Assembly (NCBI GenBank): GCA_023634235.1
Contig: JAMKCF010000029.1
Coordinates: 2,604,001 to 2,668,000 of the forward strand
DNA: 64,000 bases
DNA from: Pisaster brevispinus
Lineage: Eukaryota; Echinodermata; Asteroidea; Forcipulatida; Asteriidae
Reading direction: 5' to 3'
This document shows, in pieces, positions 1 through 13,700 of the stretch. Below the pieces are notes generated by a model. It was not told where the DNA came from and ran no database searches. It saw only the letters and a list, made by a program, of their open reading frames with translations. Position 1 is the first letter of the stretch. Each line of letters opens with the position of its first letter. The position numbers and the translations under genes were made by a program.

Positions 1-1673
1 TTTGTTCTTGAGATTTGGTACAAATTTAGTCTTCCAGTGGTTTCACTACAATATCTTTACTTTCCATTAATCACCAGAAAAAACAAACTGGTAAATGTTT
101 GATTAACATAGATGTCTTCAACCTCCCCAAGCAATCTGCAACTTTACAGGTACAAAGTGTACATAAGTTAATCCTTACATCTGTTTCAGTGTTAACTTTT
201 AATTATGTATAAGATTTACTATACAGAAATTACAATAGTTTGTCGCTTGTCATTATGTTAATAAGCAGTGAGGTGTGTATGTAAATCAAAAATTGACAGT
301 GTAGTCATTGAACCGATAACAAACTCACAATTAGTTTGTAAACCATGGAAACATTTTACAACCCCAAAATACCATTTTGTATGTAATTTAGAAATTTGCA
401 GCTGCATATGACGCAAGATGAAGAAGGGTTCAATCTACAGACTCCATCATTAATAAAATGTCATAATGTAATAGGGGATCTTGATGGCTTTTACTTTTAC
501 AAAGATAATCCATTTGCAAGAAGTGCAAGACAGGCCTTTATTTGTAAATGGTCTGAACCCTACGTTTATGTATTTTTAAAACAATCCTACATGTAATTAG
601 TTTGTAGTTTTTGCACAAAAGATGTTTCAATTGCAACAACCAAACAAATCCTGTGGTTTGTTTTTACTTTGATCTGATATGGGCAAGCCCCCCCCCCTGT
701 TTTGAAACAGTTATGACAACCAATTAATGAATTCTTACAAACAGTTGATAGCTTCACTTAAAGGACTATTTAGCAGAATCGTCAGTTAACATGATGTCGA
801 TCAGTAAATTTAAATTCATTTTGGAAAAAAAATGCACAACAAAAAGCTTCATTAGACATCATTATTGCAAGCGTAATTTGCTATTTTGGTAGTTAGGACA
901 TCTATTAGATGGCTAATAGTTACAATTTAACCCAAGAATTGCTGTCCAATTAATTCCAATCAGTTAAATGCTATTTAATATTTATTTACTTCATTCTGAC
1001 ATTAATTCATATCGATTAAAAAAAGTAAAAACTATTTAAACTAAGGAAGTGATTGGTGTCAAAAGAGAATTAAACTTGATATACCTCAGAATGCCTACAC
1101 AGTATAAACATTACACCACATCACCTTGTTAACCCTATGCTATGTAAATCGGTCTCATAATTCAACCTTAGTTTTGCATACCTGTCGATAAAATAATATA
1201 TGCGTTTAGACACCTGTCGGGTGACAAAGCACTAGGCTTTGAGACACCTGTCGGGTAAAACACTGTATAAGAACTGCTAATTATAAAAAGCAGTATTATT
1301 AAATAGCCAATAAAATAAGTGCAAAGCTCTGAGATCAAGAGAAAGCATTATCTGGATTCATAAACAGATCAAAATTAATCTCTAAACAGGTTTTGTTCAA
1401 CCTCTCAAAACAATAGATTAAGCAATTAAAGCCAGTAAAATGTATACAATGTACCAAATTGCGTTTTAAACTGCAACAATGTGGGATCTTGCTAACACGA
1501 TCCCAGATGTGCACAAATAACTAAATTTGCTGCAAGATACAAGTGTACATGTAGTTAGGCTAAGGCTGTATCTGAATTGGTGGCTACAGCTACGACTACG
1601 ACTGTTGGTGACTGCATGATGACGCAGCGATCCAGCCAGAGTCCTAACTGTAGCTGCCATTTCGAACAGGGCC
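1..1673. other. Gene-free AT-rich DNA
   Basis: I see no exon-like open frame, only short AT-rich sequence and small direct repeats such as GACACCTGTCGGGT (two copies, around 1208-1255). Confidence 0.5.
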
Positions 1674-1873
1674 TAAGAGTGGTTGTTTGACGTGATGCAG
1701 TGGTAGTGTAAAAGGAGGTAGGGTAAGAGTGGTTGCTTGACCCGATGCAGTGGTAGTGTACATGTAGGTAGGATAACAGTGGTTGTTTGACGTGATACAG
1801 TGGTAGTGTACACGTAGGTAGGGCAAGAGTGGTTGTTTGACGTGATGCAGTGGTAGTGTGCACTGTAGGTAGG
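1674..1873. repeat. 50-bp minisatellite, four copies
   Basis: Units start at about 1674, 1724, 1774 and 1824, each close to AAGAGTGGTTGTTTGACGTG followed by a GATGCAGTGGTAGTGTA segment. Overlapping minus-strand open frames here are products of the repeat. Confidence 0.9.
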
Positions 1874-2306
1874 GTGAAAATGGGATGGACATATCATCAA
1901 ATAGCAAAATGAGATTGTACATTGTAAGAATGAAAGCCAAAACAAGACACTTCTGGAATGACCCTACAGTAAGTGCATAGCGTCATTAAAAACAATACAA
2001 AGAATTCAGTAATAACAAAGAACATTGCATAACTGTTTTATATAAATTGTTCGAGACAAATGCAGAATTTAATTCTTAAAAAAATTAGTTTGTGTTTGAA
2101 AACAATAGTATGAATTTCTTATAGAAATATATTGGTTTCAGATGTTGCAGAAAAAGTGGAACTATATCAAGTTTAAATGGAGGAGAGAGCTCCCTTGATA
2201 CAATGTGACTTTTTGCCAAGTCTCAGTGTTCCACTCATTATATTGAACTTTACATACACTCTCGTTATTGAATGAAAACACAATGATTACAATACATTCA
2301 TGTCTT

Positions 2307-2685
2307 ACATCATTCATAGTCACTACTCACTGTATGCAATGATAGATGATCCACTACTCGTGTCTGACATTGCTCATAGTCACTGTATGCAATGATAGAT
2401 GATCCACTACTCATGTCTGACATTGCTCATAGTCACTGTATGCAATGATAGATGATCCACTACTCATGTCTGACATTGTTCATAGTCACTGTATGCAATG
2501 ATAGTTGATCCACTACTCGTGTCTGACATTGTTCATAGTCACTGTATGCAAAGACAGTTGATCCACTACTCATATCTGACATTGTTCATAGTCACTGTAT
2601 GCAATGATAGTTGATCCACTACTCGTGTCTGACATTGCTCATAGTCACTGTATGCAATGATAGTTGATCCGCTATCCACTGATCA
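2307..2685. repeat. 53-bp minisatellite, about seven copies
   Basis: GATCCACTACTC recurs at 2348, 2401, 2454, 2507, 2560, 2613 and, altered, 2666, exactly 53 bp apart. It lies beyond the likely 3' end of the SARA/endofin-like gene. Confidence 0.92.
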
Positions 2686-3146
2686 GGCATGCAATTTGTC
2701 TCTCAGTGCTATGGGAAACTGGAAAACACTGTACAAAGTTATCTGTGGTTGGTCATTTCCTCTGATTACCACATGTTTATCTGTACATCATGCAGGGAAA
2801 ATTTATTTGTCTGGCCAATAGAAATATATCTTATAATATGTCAAACAAATGTAACAATTCATCTACTCTTTTATTTATTGATCCTGTCAAATGTTCTTCT
2901 TTTTTCTAAATGTTTTGCCTAAACTATTGGAAGGGAATGCACTGATCTGCTTCTTTGACAAGTTCACCCATTGTACAAACAAACCATGCCATTGACAAAT
3001 CATCTATCTGGATATCTGGTACCATTAGTACTTTCAGACTTTCAGACTATTGAACATGGTCAACTAGGGGTTGAGATAATCAGTCAATTCTTGGGGAACA
3101 TTCTAAAGTATTTGTGAACAAAATATGACTGGGGATACATCAACTA

Positions 3147-3152
3147 TTTATT
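3147..3152 (-). terminator. Candidate polyadenylation signal of the SARA/endofin-like gene
   Basis: Reads AATAAA on the minus strand about 450 nt after the stop codon. It is a plausible first poly(A) signal. Another AATAAA-type site lies near 2872. No transcript evidence is available, so this is a weak call. Confidence 0.35.
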
Positions 3153-3597
3153 TCACTTGTTGCAGCACAGTTAGATTTATAGTGAAAATAGGAATAATTG
3201 CAGCCAGTTATATTAAATTATCAGGATCTGGATAAGATTGTTTCAATCAATTCATCAAGTATTTCAATAACATAACAAAACTTCATTTCTAAAGTTACAT
3301 AATTTCTTGTTGTATAGGCTGATGTGCAGAGTATAAATGTTTACAAAGGGTAGTAGAGTTGGTAGCAGTGCATGTAATCATTAGGCTGGTGTGCAAACTT
3401 CAATCCTCGATTTTAATTGGTCTACCCATGGCAACAAGTGTGATATTATAAAAATATTTCACTCGAGCTTGCGTGGCAACCAATATGATGTCAAAGCAAA
3501 TAATATAAGGGATAAACTTGTTCTAATATTACCAACCAGGTTATTCAACTATGTCATATATTAACTCTTTACACAGGTTCCCGACTTGAAGTCAATA

Positions 3598-6500
3598 TCA
3601 TTCAATAATGTAGAATACCAGTTCCATAACAACTGGTCCCCCTTCATGTTGTGATACAGCATTATGCAATACTGGTATCAACTCATTATCTAATTCATTC
3701 ATGTACACCGGTGGCAGTAATTCACCCTTAGAGCCTGCTTCATAACCAACCTGTAAACAAGAAAAAAATAAATAACAATCATCAAAATAATAATAGTACT
3801 GGACATCCTAAGGCCATCAAATGTTGATGCTCAATGCATGAACATTATTCCCCTGGTCATTTAGACTATTTATTTCATTCCTTAAAACCATCTCGGCTTT
3901 CTTGTACACAGCCTGTGCTGCCAAGTGTGAAGCGCACCAAGCAAAATCAATCACAAGAACCATCTGTGCCCTCACAGGTACTCATTTACCCCTGGGTGAT
4001 GCACATTTTGTTTGTTCAAATCAATGATCTGAGTTCTACGAGCAGTATAGAAAATTAAAAACAATAAAAAATCTCAGTTATGGTTTCTTTCAACAAAATC
4101 TAATAAATTACTTATTCTTAACAGCAGGCTAAGCATGGTCAATCAAGAGACTTTAATTTTTTTTTTTACAGAGGGCAAACATTACCATTACTGCAGCTAA
4201 ACAAAATAAGATTGAACCCGAACAGTGCCCTGAAGCTGTGAATTACTACTTTTTGTCAAATAAAAGTTCTAGAAACAATGACTGCATTCTATGCATTTAA
4301 AAGCAAGTTCAAAGCTGACTTTCCAAAGTTTATTTTGCTCTCAACTTGAACTTTCACAAAGATCATTTTAAGGTCACTTGTTGTGTTGTAACCAATACAG
4401 ATGCATTATAAATAGGGTCGATTTAATCATCCCTGCCAATAAATGGTATGCAAATGTGGCCAATTTAACTGGCCGAGGGCATTCTTAGAATTAATACTTA
4501 AGACAAACATGATTTGTTCTAATAATGACCACCATGTACCTACCTTATCTGAATCTACAGTGACTCTGAGTGCTAGGTTAGTCATAGCAGCCTCTCTTAG
4601 TTCATCCAACTGGCTAGTCAATGCTACACAGAATGCTGCAGATAACATCTCAGCTAAGCGACTCAAATCCACTGGAGATTCATTATTCTCCAGGAAGAAT
4701 ACCTCTGTCCATCGTAGTGACCTTGAACGACCTCTGTAATCTGTGCCATTATGGATGCGGATACTTGCAATCCCTTCCAATGACCGATGGTCAATAGGGC
4801 TGATAACACTGAATAATAATCCAATTACACAATAATATGAGAGTTCATCATTCATCAATGTGTACAAACAAACAAGATTAAATGAAAAACTTCAAGTCTT
4901 TGTATTCTTGAAGGGCTATCCGTAAATGCTCCTTTTTTCCCTGAGAAAAGCAAACTTGTTTACCCATATCTGCCCAACTATGGGAGTACATAAACAATGT
5001 AAAGTTTACCTAAATGAATACACTGCAGTAAGTTGTGTGTTTTACTGTACTCTCAAGATAGGTTGCACAGTAAAATATATCACATAAAAAAAAACATGAG
5101 CTCCTTCACACTGTGAACAGTTTGTTGGGATATGTTGACTTACAGAGTGAACTTATGAATGCTTTTCCAATGCTGCACTAAGCTTACTATATTGGGTTAG
5201 GCAAGAAATGTGTTTTAGTGTGTATGTACTGTGACCAGATAAAGTGGATATGTGAATTCTTATTTCAATGCAGCACAAAGTGCTACATTAGGCACAGGCT
5301 TAGGCAGGAATAGTGTTTAGTGAATATGCATGTACTGTGACCAGTCATGTGGATAGTGAAAAATGACAGCGAAATATTTATCCACAATATTTGTACTTGG
5401 TGATACAGTAAAAACTCAATACAAATTGGCTATACTAAAAACAGTTTGTCAAAATATGTGAGCATTATTACCTGAATGTGAGGCTAACTACATGTACTTA
5501 CCCCATATTGACTGCCTTGTCCTCATCTATCCATGTAACAGTCACAGTCTCATCTGGTTGCTCAGCCTGTGTATTCCCACATGGTATAGGTAAATCTAAC
5601 ATTTCCCTTAAGGCTTGTCTTAAAGCTGCCATAGTCTCAGGTAGTATTTGAATCATTAGACCATCTTCTACAATGCTGGATTTAGCTGTCAGTCCTGATG
5701 TGGTTTTCAATGCACCATTAAAGACCACAAAACTAGCTCCAGTCACTAAAAACAAACCAAAGGTCAAAATGGTCAATGATATAATATAATCAATAATTAT
5801 TCAGCATGTCATGGCCGAGTGGTCAAGCACACCGGACTCAAGCTCTGATGTTTCTGATAACCAGAGTGTTGGTTGGAGTCCCTGTCTTGACACGTTTGTA
5901 AGCAAGGCGCTTAACCATTATTGCTTTGTCCTTTGGATGGGACGTAAAGCCATAGGTTCCATGAGTTGTGTAATGCATGTAAGAAAAAACAGTACCGTAA
6001 TAATCACCAGAGTTTGTGATTTTTCTTTTTCCGTTAACTTTTAGAAATGTTCCACTCATGTTCAAGGGCCATTACTTAGGCTGTTCAACTTTTGGGTGAC
6101 ACCTAGTCTCTTACACATAATAACTATTTGTGCATATTTTGAAGAACCAGACTATGCTCTTTAAAAGTAACAGCACTATATATAGAAACACTTTGGTTGG
6201 TGTTTGGCTTTATGCTTTGCACTATCTTGGTTTCATGCGCGTAACTGATACCAGCTAACAGTCTTTTATATAATGTTTTCCGAAATGACTCTTAATATGC
6301 CGTAACTCTAAAAGTAAGCTCTAACGTCAGAGTATACTTCATACATGGTTGTGGTTTGTGAATAATGGTGAATTATTGGTATATTACCTTTCCTTGGTTT
6401 GTTCTGTATACTGATTGCTTGAGTATGATAAGTCCCTTCATCATTCTGGATACATACAAGATGTGAGTCTGATTCAGTGCTGAAGTTAGCAGCTATTGCC

Positions 6501-9500
6501 ATAACGTGTTCATTGGAGTTATTCACAACCTTCATCACCTAAAACAGAAGTAAATACAGTAAGCAAATCTTAAAAGGCAGCCATAAAATAAAATATTTCT
6601 CTGTAGGATTGGTATTGGTATAAACTTTAGAATCAGTGAGCTTTAAGATGGAAATATTTCTCTGGAGGATTGGTATTGGTATGAAGTTTAGAACCAGTGA
6701 GCTTTCAGATGGAAATATTTCTATGGAAGATTGGTATTGGTATAAACTTTAGAATCAGTGAGCTTTCAGATGGAAATATTTCTATGGAAGATTGGTATAG
6801 CTATAAATTTTAGAATTAGGGAGCTTTCAGATGGAAATATTTCTAGGTAAGATTGGTATTGGTATGAACTTTAGAATCAGTGAGCTTTCAGATGGAAATA
6901 TTTCTATGGAAGATTGGTATTGGTATAAACTTTAGAATCAGTGAGCTTTCAGATGGAAATATTTCTATGGAAGATTGGTACTGGTATAAATTTTAGAATC
7001 AGTGAGCTTTCAGATGGAAATATTTCTATGGAAGATTGGTATTGGTATGAACTTTAGAATCAGTGAGCTTTCAGATGGAAATATTTCTATGGAAGATTGG
7101 TATTGGTATGAACTTTAGAATCAGTGAGCTTTCAGATGAAACAACATGTTTCAAAATAATATCAAAAAGAAAACATACATCTTCTCAAGATTAAAGAAAA
7201 AACTGGGACCAAGGGAAACATCCATGACATAATTGATGTACAATCTGGACCATTTTCAATATTGTGATGATTTTTCTCACTTAGTTTAAATCCATAGTTA
7301 GCAGACAAGGTGAACGCATTAAGACTGACTATGATTACCTCATCGTATCGATTCCTTGGGATCTTAATAAGTGTTTCTCTATCTTGCATATGAATCACAA
7401 TTCCTGGTATCACTGGCAGCTTATACTGATAGTTCTTAAAATCCTGTAAGAAACAACGATAGTAACATTAGTACTGCTGTATGTGTCCATTTTTCCCAGT
7501 CTTTTGTACTATCCAAGGAAATGAAAGGGGAGGGGTGTTTTATTTCCCCAAATGAGGGTCCCAAGATGCATTAAAAGCTGTGGTTAATTGTCATATTGGC
7601 TGAAGCTATTTGTAAAGGCTATGCTGTTTGTAGAAAACCCAATGTATCAGTGAAGAGCTATGCATTGTTACTAATAACATCAACAATTACTTAGTTGTAA
7701 CATTTATCTTTACGAGGCAGGGAAGTAATGAGAAGTTTGTGCAGTGAGGCTGGCTTGGCTTGCTCATCTAAACGGCAGAATGCATGTTAATGACTTGTAA
7801 TATAACTCGGAACGTCACAAATACCTATTTCACTATTCTTGGTGGATTTTTATGGTAAATCCAAATCGTTGTGTAGATCCAACAAAGTTGTATCTCCCAT
7901 AGAATTTCAAAATTTTGTATCTCCCTTAACATAACTGAAATGTACAAACAAAGTCAATGGATGCCGAGATACGATGTTACACAGAACGTATTCATGCGAG
8001 ATACGACTTTGTTGGAGTATCAAGTTACAACACAACAAAATGATCTATACTGGTAGGCAATTCTGTTACAGCTGTGGTCCCAGAATGCATGACATATCAA
8101 CTTTGGTCATGCATACGCTCATGTTGTCAACATTAATGTAGTTTATTCAGCTTGACTTACAGCAAGGAGATTCATGATTGTATGTCCAATCTCACCAAAG
8201 ACTGGCTTACGGAAACGTACACTCATCAGTGGGCATGGGTAGTCTGTGAGATAAAATCATCAAAGAGTGTTCAGAACTTGAAGACTACATTAAATAACAA
8301 TGCTTCAACCAAACAGAATGTTTAACAACAATTTCTTTTCAATTGATTTGTAAGTAGGATTAGAAACTCTGTATGTTGTTGAAACAATCTAGAGGCTAAG
8401 ATTTGTGGTAACATCATGTAATTATCATTCATATGACTTGGGGGTGTTTCAGACAAGAACTAGTTGCAAGACCACGATGACAACAAATTTATACTGTAAT
8501 ATTTACAACCTTGTCCCTCTGATAACAGTACAAGACTCACTGATTACAGGTGTTATACATCATTTTTATATTCATTATAACATACACAATAGATTAAGGA
8601 CCATTGAAGGAATGGCAACTTTCTTACTTCAAAGGAAATATGATCACTGCTGCTAATACCTTGCAGCCATATGCTAATCGTATTGTGACTGCTGACACAA
8701 ACATCAACTCTGCAGTCAGCCAAATGTTAGTAGCGGCGCAGTGTACTTTGGGTAATTTGAGTGCGCAGAACCCCAAAAGAGTAGTGTGGAATGAGGGTGT
8801 AAAAGGAAAAGTACACTTCCATGTCTTAAAATGTTTTTGATTCATGGTTTGGAGTTGGCTACGGTTGGCCACACCATTGATTAACATGGTCATAAGACAT
8901 ACTCATTACCTGCTTGATGTGCAATTTTTCGACCCAGAAAATCTCACATTAATTTTGAAGATTTTGATATAAATTTCTTGAACTATGGTTGATTTTAAAA
9001 GGAAAACATTGGCAGATAGCTGTCATTAAAATCGCTGTGATTGCATGCGTCTTTATAAAACAGGGTGTACTGTATTCAACTGCAAATGCGGAGAAGTCTT
9101 ATTTGATGTGAAATATTTCATCCCTTTTTGTGGAAAATCTTGCTGCAAAATGACTTAAGAAAATATGACACAGCAGTCTTCAAGGCAGGGCGCGAATGAG
9201 TTGCAGTTGACCAGCGTAAAATGCAGCGTAGCACAACCTACACCAAAGGTTCATGCGGCCCATTGATCTCTATTGTTACTACACAGGAGGTTCAAACGCA
9301 TTCTGTTGTCCTTTCTCTATGGATATCATTGTCAGTCCAACCTACTTACATCTATTAAATACTTACATCTGAATTCAGCTCCAAGTCTTAGCAATAGTCG
9401 CAGAGGGAAGACTTTGGCCCACGGTGTCTCCCATTTTTGTAGGAGAACAGCAAAGAGATACGGAGACTCTGGTAGTAAGAGTTTCCCAAGACACTGGAAA

Positions 9501-10773
9501 GATGGACGAAGGTAGAGAAATCCACCATGCTCACGTCCACCTAAGAAACTCTGACTGAAGATACTATGCCCCATGTGGGATACTGTTACACCTGATTTAA
9601 TGACAAACACGAACATGTCTTGAATATGGAACCTGTAGAAATTGAGTAGGACTTCAGCGATGTTGAGCTGCATCAATAAGATCTTGATATATACCATGTA
9701 TCTGTTGATCTTTCAACTTGTGATACCTAAAGCTTATCAATTCCCGCTACAAAACATAGGAATCAAACCGCCTCCAGCCACTGGGCTAGCTCGGTGGTCT
9801 AGTGGTAAGACATCTACACTAGCAATGCAAAGGTCGTGGGTTCGAATCCTACCTCCGCGATTTGCCTATGGAATTCTTTTCACAGAACTCGGGAAAGTAC
9901 TGATTATACTGTGCTTTATACATAAACAAATTATAATTCCATGCGAGTTAAGCAATCACTTTCTCAATGACTCACCTGTAGAAGCTTGCTCATATAGAGA
10001 CTGAAGATGAAAGAAGATGTCTTTAGGTATGGTCTTCTCATCAGGAAGACATTCCAAGACAATAACAATTTCATCTTGACCAACAGTAGCCATCCCTTTA
10101 GTTGAGAAACACCAACAGGTTCTGTTTACACAGCAGTTCACTGTCAAGAGAAAAGAGAATATTACACACCACTGAAAAGACAAGGTTCAGGATTGGCAAT
10201 TGTTTTGCTTATTTTGATTGCAGCAACTAAAATATACTCAGTGTCGCGGTCTAGTACTTTTTAGTCAAGTACCAAGTGCTGCCGAGTACTAGGGTGGCTG
10301 AGCAGTACTTGAGTACCAGTTTGGGCAATCAATCTTGTATGAGTACATGTATCCAAGTACCGAGTATTCTGATATCCAAATACCGAGACCAACAGCCGAG
10401 TAACAAGTACTTGGATCTCAGAGAATGAGTACGAGTACAAGTATAAAGAATAATACTGCTTAATGAGGTATCAACACATTGATTGTTAGTACTCATGGTC
10501 AAAATATGGTTGTCTAAATTATGTCATTACTATCCAAGGAAAAGAGGAATGATCACTGGAGAAAGTAAAATTGAAGTTGTCTTTGATGTTTTATGTTAAA
10601 AAAGATAGTTATCATAACGAGTAGACATTGTCATCTAGAATTTAGTCCAAAAACATGAGTCAGAGTACACGTTCAGTGAGTACCAAGTTATTTTTGTAAC
10701 TTACAATCCAGAATCTTTGTTCTGACAAGGAGGTTTTTGTTCACAGCAAAAACCACCGCGGGAGCACTTGCAT
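3598..10773 (-). CDS. Exons 7-15: conserved SARA C-terminal domain
   Basis: Nine short exons encode residues 989-1474, the family-specific C-terminal domain found only with SARA/endofin FYVE fingers (formerly a domain of unknown function). Recognisable segments in order are [37 protein letters not shown]-like [74 protein letters not shown] and DSDKVGYEAG. The stop codon is 3600-3598. The quality of these matches shows that the gene is intact rather than a pseudogene. Confidence 0.92.
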
Positions 10774-13700
10774 CTGCAAAGAAAGATAACAAGTAAATAC
10801 ACCAATTATTCCAAATCCATAAACAAAATTAAAAACCTCACAAATTATCCCAAGTTTAGATATTCGTTTTATAGTATCTACCGAGTGTTGGTTGTGAAAA
10901 AAAGACAATCTATTAGGTGTTTTTTATTTAGTTATTTAATTAGATATGGATTCACTTAACAAAATTAAAACCCTCATAAATTGGCTGAAAGATTAAATTA
11001 AATTTGCATGAGGTTCACTTGCGTCAGGTTCAAGCTATAACCAAATGCAGCTTGTTTTGTTTTGGTAGCACCTTGGGCTATTTATGCTACGCAACTGATT
11101 TCACATCCACTCTGCATCTAATCGTATCATATGAATTGACCAATATAGAGTTTCAGTTTGGTTTGATTTACTCTTACACTGATGTGTTGTAAGCATTGTA
11201 TACTCAATGCCGTGAGAGTACGGTGAACATCAATGCAAAGGCTACTAGAGTTGGAATGACCCATGCATGCTACATCAGATGTCTATTACAGACACTGCTC
11301 ATAAGGACTGCATTAAGACAGCATTTGCTGAAAACAAATACCTCAAAATGGAGATTAGTTAATCTATATGCAGCTGAATAAGTATAATGTTGTCCCCTTG
11401 GACTTTGTTTGCACACAAGCAGCATCATGATCCAGATGGAACTTGAGCAATTATTTATAGTATAATATGAACTTACTTCTCATTTCTTGTATCAGCTCAT
11501 CAGCTACTGGATTCACATGGACTTTGTATTCTGTTCAAGAAAACAAAAATCATTAGCTATCTCAAGATATTTTACTATTGACAGAAAGAAGTTTGAACCA
11601 AACGCTATGAACTCCCTTAGTGTGTGCCTCAATTTTTTTTATGGCAAACACGTTCACAGCATTAAATCAAACTCATTTACCCCTAACCACACCAACCCTT
11701 CAAAATCCAAACTTGGAATTTGATGGGTTGGTCCTGCATGTTTCATTTGATTCTCTTAGACTGAAGGCTGTACCAGTAGACTTACTATATTTTACATGGG
11801 ATCAGAAATAAATACATGTACAACAAGTTGTCTTAAAGTAACTAAATAAACAAGAAAATAAACTAACCGCCTTTGACCTCAGTTGCTACGATAACTGGTG
11901 GCAAACTATCCGCATTGATTGGAATTAAACTCCTGTGTACTACTTCTTGTGGTCTGCCATCTACACCTGTGAAGGGTCCAGTATTAACCTCCATCCCAAT
12001 AGGTACCTTATCACTCTGAGAATCTGGAATTGCATGATGTCCTGTATCAACCCCTGGGTTCAAACCATCAGAGAAACGAACTTTACGTGTTTCCCTAGAG
12101 CGAGAACCTTCAAAACATTGTCCAATGTTTTGGGGGTAAAATACAAAAAAAAGAAGATTAATATTCCTCTATCAAGATGAACATCAGAAATGGCAAATTA
12201 GTAGTATACATTTTATTACATTTTAATATATAATTAAATGTGAAAATTCACTTAGGTTTTAAAGGGATATACGAAGGATAACAGATGAAATTTACCATCA
12301 GAGCTAGGTCTACGAAGTGATGATCTATTAGAACCAGAGCCTGCAGCTTCATGTAGATTGCCTTGATTATTCTGCTCTGGTTGCTGTTGCTGTTGCTGCT
12401 GTTGATGTTGTTGTTGTTGTTGTTGTTGTTGCTGTTGTTGTTGTTGCTGCTGCTGGGGATCTTGTTGAATTTCTCCTTGTGATCTTTTGAGAGCTTGTGC
12501 TTTAGGCAAATAAACCACCTTTGTCATTACCAAGCTTTTCCTAGTGTTTAGAAACCTAACTATAGCACTAACAGGCGTACATGTAAGTCAACCAATTTTA
12601 GGGCTGCAAGATGCATATTAATGGGGTGTTGTGGTTGAGTGATCTAATGCACCACGCTCAAACTTTGGTGTTGGGTGAGTGTACAGACTGTAGGTTCAGG
12701 TGCCAGTTGTATGACTTGTATTCTTAAGCAGGACATTTAATCACAAGTGCTTCATCCTATGAATGGGACATAAAGCCATAGATCCCATGTGTTGTGTAAT
12801 GTAGGTAATAAGAACCTGGTACACTAATTGTTAAAAGAAGGGGTTTGCCCTGTTGTTTCTGTCATGGTTGGCTGCACATTGTGTACCTTTACAAGGTACT
12901 ATGTCTCATTATTCCAAATACATATAACTCTGTAAGCCTGATGTAAAATGAGTGTTTTGAGAAACCTGCGCTACTGACTCCTTGCATGCACGTCTCACAC
13001 GGTGTGACTGTGTCAACTGTTAAAATTAGCACTAAACTGTATCTGCTGGTGTTTTTCCATATGGTATAACACATATATGACATAGGGACACTGGGTCCCA
13101 AATTGGTGCAACCAAGATTATTATGATGATGACGTCAGTTGAATTGGGTAAATTATTCCATGATTCTGAATCTCACCTCTGAGTATAACATTGAGGCAAC
13201 TGATGCACACTCTTGCTTCCTTACTCTCCATGTACTTTAACTTCAATCTCATTGAGCAACATTTGGCACAAAACACCTATTAACGAATAGCATTAGTGTA
13301 CAATCAGTCATAATGCAATCATTCATAGCATAATGGCAAACTCTTCAATGTGTACACTGTACGTAAGTGTTGGTATCAATATCTAGACTCAACTCAGTCA
13401 AGAAATATTAAGGCACAGGCATTTGTTCTGTTGAACTTTTTTGAAGCTATTTATACTTATTTACAATATTACACTAACTTTATTGCTTACATGTACTTCA
13501 CTGCTGACTTAGCCATAGATGTAAATCAACTTGGAAAATTAAGTGTAAACCTACCTTGCCACATGCTCTACAGTGGTGCCTTCTCTTTCGGAAGGTGAAC
13601 TTCTGTTGACAATTCATACAATTAAGTGCTTCAGAATCAGGTACCCATACAGGAGCCACTGCCCCAAGCTGCATGAATCCTTCAGAATAGTCCATGACAC

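Noticed and set aside
1555..1945. Overlapping minus-strand frames rich in His/Tyr/Thr
   Set aside because: They come from a 50-bp minisatellite.
9591..9637. Earlier 3' splice sites for exon 9 of the SARA/endofin-like gene (TTTCTACAG or TATTCAAG)
   Set aside because: The first breaks the frame. The second keeps frame but adds residues absent from the family, whereas AG at 9593-9592 gives the expected join.
9785..9860. tRNA gene
   Set aside because: The A and B boxes are good but the acceptor stem does not pair and the ends run into unrelated sequence, so a SINE head is the better reading.
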